In this document: in pieces, positions 60,085 through 64,000 of the stretch
Layout of the letters: the number at the start of each line of letters is the position of its first letter
How positions within the stretch are numbered: the first letter of the stretch is position 1
Assembly: GCF_001651855.1 (NCBI RefSeq)
Contig: NZ_LNQC01000049.1
Location: 62,001-126,000 of the forward strand
From: Sinorhizobium americanum
Lineage (GTDB): Bacteria > Pseudomonadota > Alphaproteobacteria > Rhizobiales > Rhizobiaceae
Direction of reading: 5' to 3'
DNA length: 64,000 nucleotides
Translations under genes and position numbers: made by a program
Notes under the pieces: model-generated
Database searches by the model: none
Told to the model about the DNA's origin: nothing
What the model saw: only the letters and a program-made list of their open reading frames with translations

Positions 60085-60774
60085 GTGGATTTTTCGTGGA
60101 TCTTTTCCTATTGGCCGCTGCTTGCCGCCGGCGCGGTCCAGACCGTGCTGCTGCTGGTGATTTCGGTCGTCTTCGGCTTCATTCTGGCGATCGGTCTCGC
60201 GCTCGCGCAGGTGATCGGCCCGCGCTGGCTCAAACTCTTCGCGCGCGGGTACTGCACCTGCCTGCGCGGCACGCCGCTGCTGATCCAGCTGTGGCTGCTC
60301 TATTACGGCGTCGGCTCGCTGCTGCCGATGATCCCCGGCCTGCGCGCGAGCTTTCTCTGGCCGATCCTGCGCGAAGGTTTCTTCTTCGCAGCCGTGAGCT
60401 TCACCCTGAACTATGCCGCTTACGAGGCCGAGGTGCTGCGCGGCGCGCTTCTCGCCGTGCCCAAGGGCGAGCTCGAGGCCGGCCGGTCCTTCGGCATGTC
60501 TTCCTCAACCCTACTCAGGCGTATCTGGCTGCCGCGCGCCGTTCGCATCGCCTTGCCGACGATCGCCGGCGAAGTCGTGCTGCAATTGAAGGCAACGCCT
60601 CTCGCCTTCACCGTGACCGTGATGGACCTCTATGCGGTGGCCTACAAGGTGCGGCAGGACACGCTGCTGGTCTACGAGCCCCTGATGGTGGTGACCGTCT
60701 TCTATGTCTGCCTGACGCTTATCATCACCCGCGCCTTCAAGGTCGTCGAAGCGCAAGTGCCGGTACGGCGCTAG
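60085..60774 (+). CDS. Polar amino acid ABC transporter permease 2
   Basis: 229 residues starting with GTG, with AGGAGG right before it. The RGTPLLIQLWLLYYGVGSLL segment and the EAA loop VPKGELEAGRSFGMSSSTLL identify the HisM/ArtM-type partner. It pairs with the previous gene product to form the membrane channel. The gap of 138 nt to the next gene suggests possible separate control of the PLP-enzyme gene. Confidence 0.92.
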   Translation: MDFSWIFSYWPLLAAGAVQTVLLLVISVVFGFILAIGLALAQVIGPRWLKLFARGYCTCLRGTPLLIQLWLLYYGVGSLLPMIPGLRASFLWPILREGFFFAAVSFTLNYAAYEAEVLRGALLAVPKGELEAGRSFGMSSSTLLRRIWLPRAVRIALPTIAGEVVLQLKATPLAFTVTVMDLYAVAYKVRQDTLLVYEPLMVVTVFYVCLTLIITRAFKVVEAQVPVRR

Positions 60775-60912
60775 CGCGATGACTGCTTCGTCGATTTGGC
60801 GGCGCCCGAGGTCCTCATCGCGCCTTTTCTCGGCGGATTGGCAGCCGCTGAGCGGCCAAAAACATTCGGAGAACACTAGAGTCGCGGTCGAACGCATCTC
60901 GAAAGGTCTCCC

Positions 60913-62187
60913 ATGTCCCTGAATCGATCGAACAGCACGGCCTTAGCGGATCGCCTCAGCCAGGCGAAGGTCCGGCCGCATTCTGACGACCGCCCGTTGC
61001 ATTGGGAGACCCTGGCGCTCGACGGCGGCTTGGTCATCGATCCGACGACGAAGGCGATCGCCCCCAATATCTCGATGTCGGTCAACAATCTGCTTGCCCC
61101 GGGCGATGGCGCCTTTTCGGCCGACGGCGTCGAGGATCTGACGGCGCTGCCATATCTCTATGCGCGCTGGACCAATCCCACCGTGCGGCAGCTCGAGCAG
61201 CGCATGGCAGCACTCGAAGGCGCCGACGACGCGCTCGCGACCGCGACCGGTCTCGCAGCGATCGCCGCCATGTTCCTGACCTGTCTCAAGGCCGGCGATC
61301 ACCTGATCATCAGCGATGTCTGCTACGCAGGCGCCAGCGAGCTGGCCCGCCGGATCCTGCCCGACTACGGCATCGAGGTGACCGCCGTGAACATGTCGCG
61401 GCTGGATGCGGTTGCCGCGGCCTTCCGGCCCAACACACGGCTTGTGCATTGCGAAAGCCCCTGCAACCCAATCCTGCGATTGACCGATCTTTCCGCCGTG
61501 GCGGCACTCGCCCACCAGCGCGATGCACTCGTTTCGGTCGATTCCACGCTGGCCACGCCGGTCGCGACAAGGCCGCTCTCCCTTGGCGTCGACCTCGTGA
61601 TCCACTCGCTCACGAAGTTCATCAACGGCCATGGCGACGCGCTCGGCGGGATCGTCTGCGGCCGCAAGCAGATTGTCGAGAAAATCCGCTCGCGCGCCGG
61701 CGTCTATCTCGGCGCTTCGCTCTCGGCCCACAGTGCCTGGCTCATTATGCGCGGCATCGACACGCTCTTTCCGAGGATGCGGGCAGTATCGGATTCGGCG
61801 CTGCGGCTTGCCCGCTTTCTTGACGGCCATCCGGGCGTCAAATCGGTCACCTATCCCGGATTGGACACGCATCCCCAGCACGCGCTGGCGCGGCGCCAGA
61901 TGAATGCCTTCGGCGGCATCCTCACATTCCAGACGGACGCCCCGCAGAAGATGGCAATCCAACTCGCCGACCGGCTACGCGTCGTGCACTACGCCTTCTC
62001 GCTCGGCCACCAGCGCAGCATCGTCGTGCTTCTCGATACGAACGAGATGATGACGTCGACCTATGGGCTCAAAGGAGCGTCGCTCGACGATTACCGCGCC
62101 TTTGCCGGCGATGGCGTCTTCCGCCTGTCGGTCGGCCTGGAGTCCGTCGAGGACATCATCGACGACCTCGATCAGGCGCTCCGATGA
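60913..62187 (+). CDS. Cys/Met metabolism PLP-dependent enzyme
   Basis: 424 residues of the fold-type I gamma-family (cystathionine gamma-synthase/lyase, methionine gamma-lyase). The PLP lysine lies in IHSLTKFINGHGDALGG. YARWTNPTVRQLEQRMAALE and ATGLAAIAAMFLTCLKAGDH are the usual N-terminal and phosphate-loop segments. The reaction could be gamma-elimination from methionine-type substrates or transsulfuration; the sequence alone does not decide. AAAGG precedes the ATG. Next comes a homocysteine methyltransferase gene, so sulfur amino acid catabolism or S-methylmethionine use is likely. Confidence 0.9.
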   Translation: MSLNRSNSTALADRLSQAKVRPHSDDRPLHWETLALDGGLVIDPTTKAIAPNISMSVNNLLAPGDGAFSADGVEDLTALPYLYARWTNPTVRQLEQRMAALEGADDALATATGLAAIAAMFLTCLKAGDHLIISDVCYAGASELARRILPDYGIEVTAVNMSRLDAVAAAFRPNTRLVHCESPCNPILRLTDLSAVAALAHQRDALVSVDSTLATPVATRPLSLGVDLVIHSLTKFINGHGDALGGIVCGRKQIVEKIRSRAGVYLGASLSAHSAWLIMRGIDTLFPRMRAVSDSALRLARFLDGHPGVKSVTYPGLDTHPQHALARRQMNAFGGILTFQTDAPQKMAIQLADRLRVVHYAFSLGHQRSIVVLLDTNEMMTSTYGLKGASLDDYRAFAGDGVFRLSVGLESVEDIIDDLDQALR

Positions 62188-62299
62188 AGACCCGCAACAA
62201 AATCCCGACCGAACACCCGAGCGCCCGGGACCGGCTGACGGCATTTGCGCCGTCGGCGGCCCTCCGGCGCTGAACCAGCAAAGTTGGAGTCGATCATCA

Positions 62300-63208
62300 A
62301 TGAACCACATACGTATTCTCGACGGCGGCATGAGCCGGGAGCTGATCCGGCTCGGCGCCGAACTCAGGCAGCCGGAATGGTCCGCGCTGGCCTTGATGGA
62401 AACGCCGGAGATCGTCGGGCGTGTCCATAGGGAATTCATCGACGCCGGCGCCGATGTGATCACCACCAACAGCTATGCGCTGGTGCCGTTCCACATCGGC
62501 GAGGAGCGTTTCCGCTCCGAAGGACGCTCGCTGATCGAATTGGCCGGAAGACTCGCCCGGGAGGCCGCCGATGACATGACCGATCGTAAGATCCTAGTCG
62601 CTGGCTCATTGCCGCCGATCTTCGGCTCCTACGAGCCCGAGCGCTTCGACCCCTCGCGCGTGCAGGACTATCTGAAGGTCCTCGTCGAGGGATTGGCGCC
62701 CTATGTCGATGTCTGGCTCGGCGAAACGCTGAGCTTGATCGCCGAAGGCGATGCGGTGCGCGCCGCAGTTGCGGCGACCGGCAAGCCGTTCTGGATCTCG
62801 TTCACCCTGGCCGATGATGCAGGAGCTCCGGAGGGCGACGAGCCGAGGCTCCGATCCGGGGAAACCGTGGCCGCGGCCGCCGCCTGGGCGGCCGGCTCTG
62901 GTGCCGAGGCGCTCCTGTTCAACTGCAGCCATCCGGAAGTCATGGCGCGCGCCGTCACTGTCGCGGCTCACACGTTTAGGGAAAGGCAGGCGGTTATCGG
63001 CATTGGCGTCTATGCCAACGCCTTCGAGGCGGAAGAGACGGAGGGCGCTGCCAATGAGACGCTTCACCACACCCGCACCGACCTGACCGCCGACCGCTAT
63101 TCACGCTTTGCCTGTGATTGGGTCGAGGCCGGCGCCTCCATCGTCGGCGGCTGCTGCGGCATCGGCGCTCGCCACATTCACAACCTGGCACGCTGCTTGA
63201 GGGGCTAA
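62300..63208 (+). CDS. Homocysteine S-methyltransferase-family protein (MmuM-like)
   Basis: 302 residues. ILDGGMSRELIRLGAELRQP is the N-terminal signature. Zinc ligands are the Cys in LLFNCSHPE and the pair in IVGGCCGIGARH, as in homocysteine and betaine-homocysteine methyltransferases. It methylates homocysteine (or a similar thiol) with S-methylmethionine or another onium donor. The ATG at 62300 gives the normal family length; upstream in-frame starts lie within the preceding gene. The 112-nt gap to that gene holds a small stem (GACGGC and GCCGTC). It belongs with the ABC transporter for sulfur amino acids. Confidence 0.9.
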   Translation: MNHIRILDGGMSRELIRLGAELRQPEWSALALMETPEIVGRVHREFIDAGADVITTNSYALVPFHIGEERFRSEGRSLIELAGRLAREAADDMTDRKILVAGSLPPIFGSYEPERFDPSRVQDYLKVLVEGLAPYVDVWLGETLSLIAEGDAVRAAVAATGKPFWISFTLADDAGAPEGDEPRLRSGETVAAAAAWAAGSGAEALLFNCSHPEVMARAVTVAAHTFRERQAVIGIGVYANAFEAEETEGAANETLHHTRTDLTADRYSRFACDWVEAGASIVGGCCGIGARHIHNLARCLRG

Positions 63209-63242
63209 GCGGCAAGGGCCGGGACGGCTACCCGCCCCCGGC

Positions 63243-64000
63243 TCACTGCGCCTCTTGGGATTTTGACCTCACCACAACAGCGTGGCTTGCCACTGCGACG
63301 GCGATCGCCATGACCACCAGAACCGTGGCGACGGCGAAAGTGACGCGCATGCCGGCGGCGGCGGCTGCCTCGGACTCACTCGCCGCGGCGAAGGAGAAGA
63401 CCGCACCCATCATCGATGCGCCGGTGATCAGCCCGAGATTGCGCGAGAGGTTCAAGAGCCCGGAGACGGTGCCCCGCTGCTCCGGCTTCGCGTTCTTCAT
63501 CACAGCGGTATTGTTGGCCGCCTGGAAGAGCGCATAGCCGCCGGTGAGGATGACGAGCGGCATGATATAGCCGGCGACTCCGAGCGCTTTTTGAACGAGC
63601 GAGAGTGCGAGACAACCGGCCACCATGGCGCCGAGGCCGGTGGCCGCCATGCACCACACGCCGAAGCGATCGACGAGCCGACCCGCCGGGACTCCGGTCA
63701 GCGCCGAGACGACCGGTCCGGCCGACATCACCAGGCCGACAAGTGCCGCATCAAGCCGCAGACCGAGCGACAGGTAAAACGGCCCCACAACCAAGGTCGC
63801 CATCATCACCGTCGCGACCAACATGCTCGTGGCAAGTCCCGAGCGCAACGACGACTGACGCAGCATCGCGAAATCGACCAAGGGTGACCCAGTCCGAGAC
63901 TCCACCAATAGGAAGAGATACATGCCGAAGACGGCCGCCAGCAGCAGAACCAGGTTGGTCGCACCGAAGCTGCCGCGCCCGATGGTCATGGCGAGCGCGT
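63243..64000 (-). CDS. MFS transporter, DHA2-like (partial, N-terminus beyond the window)
   Basis: The minus-strand frame is open through the right edge, and only the C-terminal half (about 250 residues) is present. It has roughly seven hydrophobic segments, including FGMYLFLLVESRTGSPLVDF, the RQSSLRSGL loop and SAGPVVSALTGVPAGRLVDR, typical of the second half of 14-helix exporters. An internal ATG (63989) is not the real start because the frame continues upstream as coding. It is convergent with the homocysteine methyltransferase gene. The substrate is unknown. Confidence 0.85.
   Translation of the reverse strand, partial: ALAMTIGRGSFGATNLVLLLAAVFGMYLFLLVESRTGSPLVDFAMLRQSSLRSGLATSMLVATVMMATLVVGPFYLSLGLRLDAALVGLVMSAGPVVSALTGVPAGRLVDRFGVWCMAATGLGAMVAGCLALSLVQKALGVAGYIMPLVILTGGYALFQAANNTAVMKNAKPEQRGTVSGLLNLSRNLGLITGASMMGAVFSFAAASESEAAAAAGMRVTFAVATVLVVMAIAVAVASHAVVVRSKSQEAQ

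Noticed and set aside
60775-60912. Short frame starting at an ATG just after the second permease gene
   Set aside because: No ribosome-binding site, and it ends overlapping the next gene's leader; composition is not protein-like.
1-64000. CRISPR arrays, tRNA or rRNA genes, insertion sequences, prophage genes
   Set aside because: No regularly spaced repeats, no tRNA/rRNA-like sequence and no transposase or phage protein were recognised on either strand.

Overview
This is GC-rich (roughly 60-63% by eye), densely packed alphaproteobacterial DNA. The gene content fits a Sinorhizobium/Ensifer-type rhizobium. The ehuABCD-eutABCDE block, with a MocR regulator, an AsnC regulator, an aldehyde dehydrogenase and an aminotransferase beside it, has the order I recall for the ectoine-utilisation island of Sinorhizobium meliloti pSymB. 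Many transporters, many regulators and no rRNA, tRNA or core housekeeping operon suggest a secondary replicon (chromid or megaplasmid). That is inference, not proof.

Layout. 1-9.3 kb is an accessory stretch: a GlxA-type regulator cut by the left edge, a DHA2 MFS exporter, an SDR, a DipZ-type thiol-disulfide protein followed by a small frameshifted secreted-protein gene, a DJ-1/PfpI protein, a frameshifted LysR gene, an EamA permease and a patatin. 9.4-24.2 kb is a complete ectoine/hydroxyectoine uptake and catabolism island. On the minus strand are enuR, the ABC transporter ehuABCD and eutABCDE. On the plus strand are a doeX-like AsnC regulator, doeC, doeD and a zinc-type oxidoreductase. Together they import ectoine, open the ring, deacetylate to diaminobutyrate, transaminate to aspartate semialdehyde and oxidise to aspartate. 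Repeated ATCATGACAA-type sites flank enuR and precede ehuA.

24.4-31.9 kb is rich in proteolysis and toxin-antitoxin genes: a subtilase with an overlapping small I9-like protein, a membrane/coiled-coil protein overlapping a ClpP-fold protease, an orphan ParD, a FitAB/VapBC pair whose toxin lacks an expected acidic residue, and an HtrA/DegP protease. 32.2-39.3 kb holds an OsmC protein, an MFS pump with a divergent TetR gene and three palindromic operators, a degenerate GGDEF protein near a PilZ protein, and ohr/ohrR with shared operator sequences.

39.4-50.8 kb has an AsmA-like envelope protein, kdgD, a lower-GC AAC(6')-like acetyltransferase, and a tricarboxylate module (tctC-tctB-tctA, a GntR regulator with two winged helices, and an aconitase). 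An identical 18-bp motif lies upstream of both tctC and the aconitase gene. 51-64 kb holds a GntR gene, a LysR gene divergent from a complete class I P450 chain (P450, 2Fe-2S ferredoxin, FAD reductase), an AlkB-like dioxygenase, a phosphoesterase, and an Lrp-controlled polar amino acid ABC transporter followed by a Cys/Met PLP enzyme and a homocysteine S-methyltransferase. The last set looks like an S-methylmethionine or sulfur amino acid utilisation operon. A second DHA2 MFS gene runs off the right edge.

Recurring regulatory architecture: strong stem-loops directly follow two solute-binding-protein genes (tctC and the 58.5 kb gene), and a weaker one follows ehuB. This suggests differential expression of transporter components. 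All functional statements come from reading motifs and family knowledge; no database search was run.
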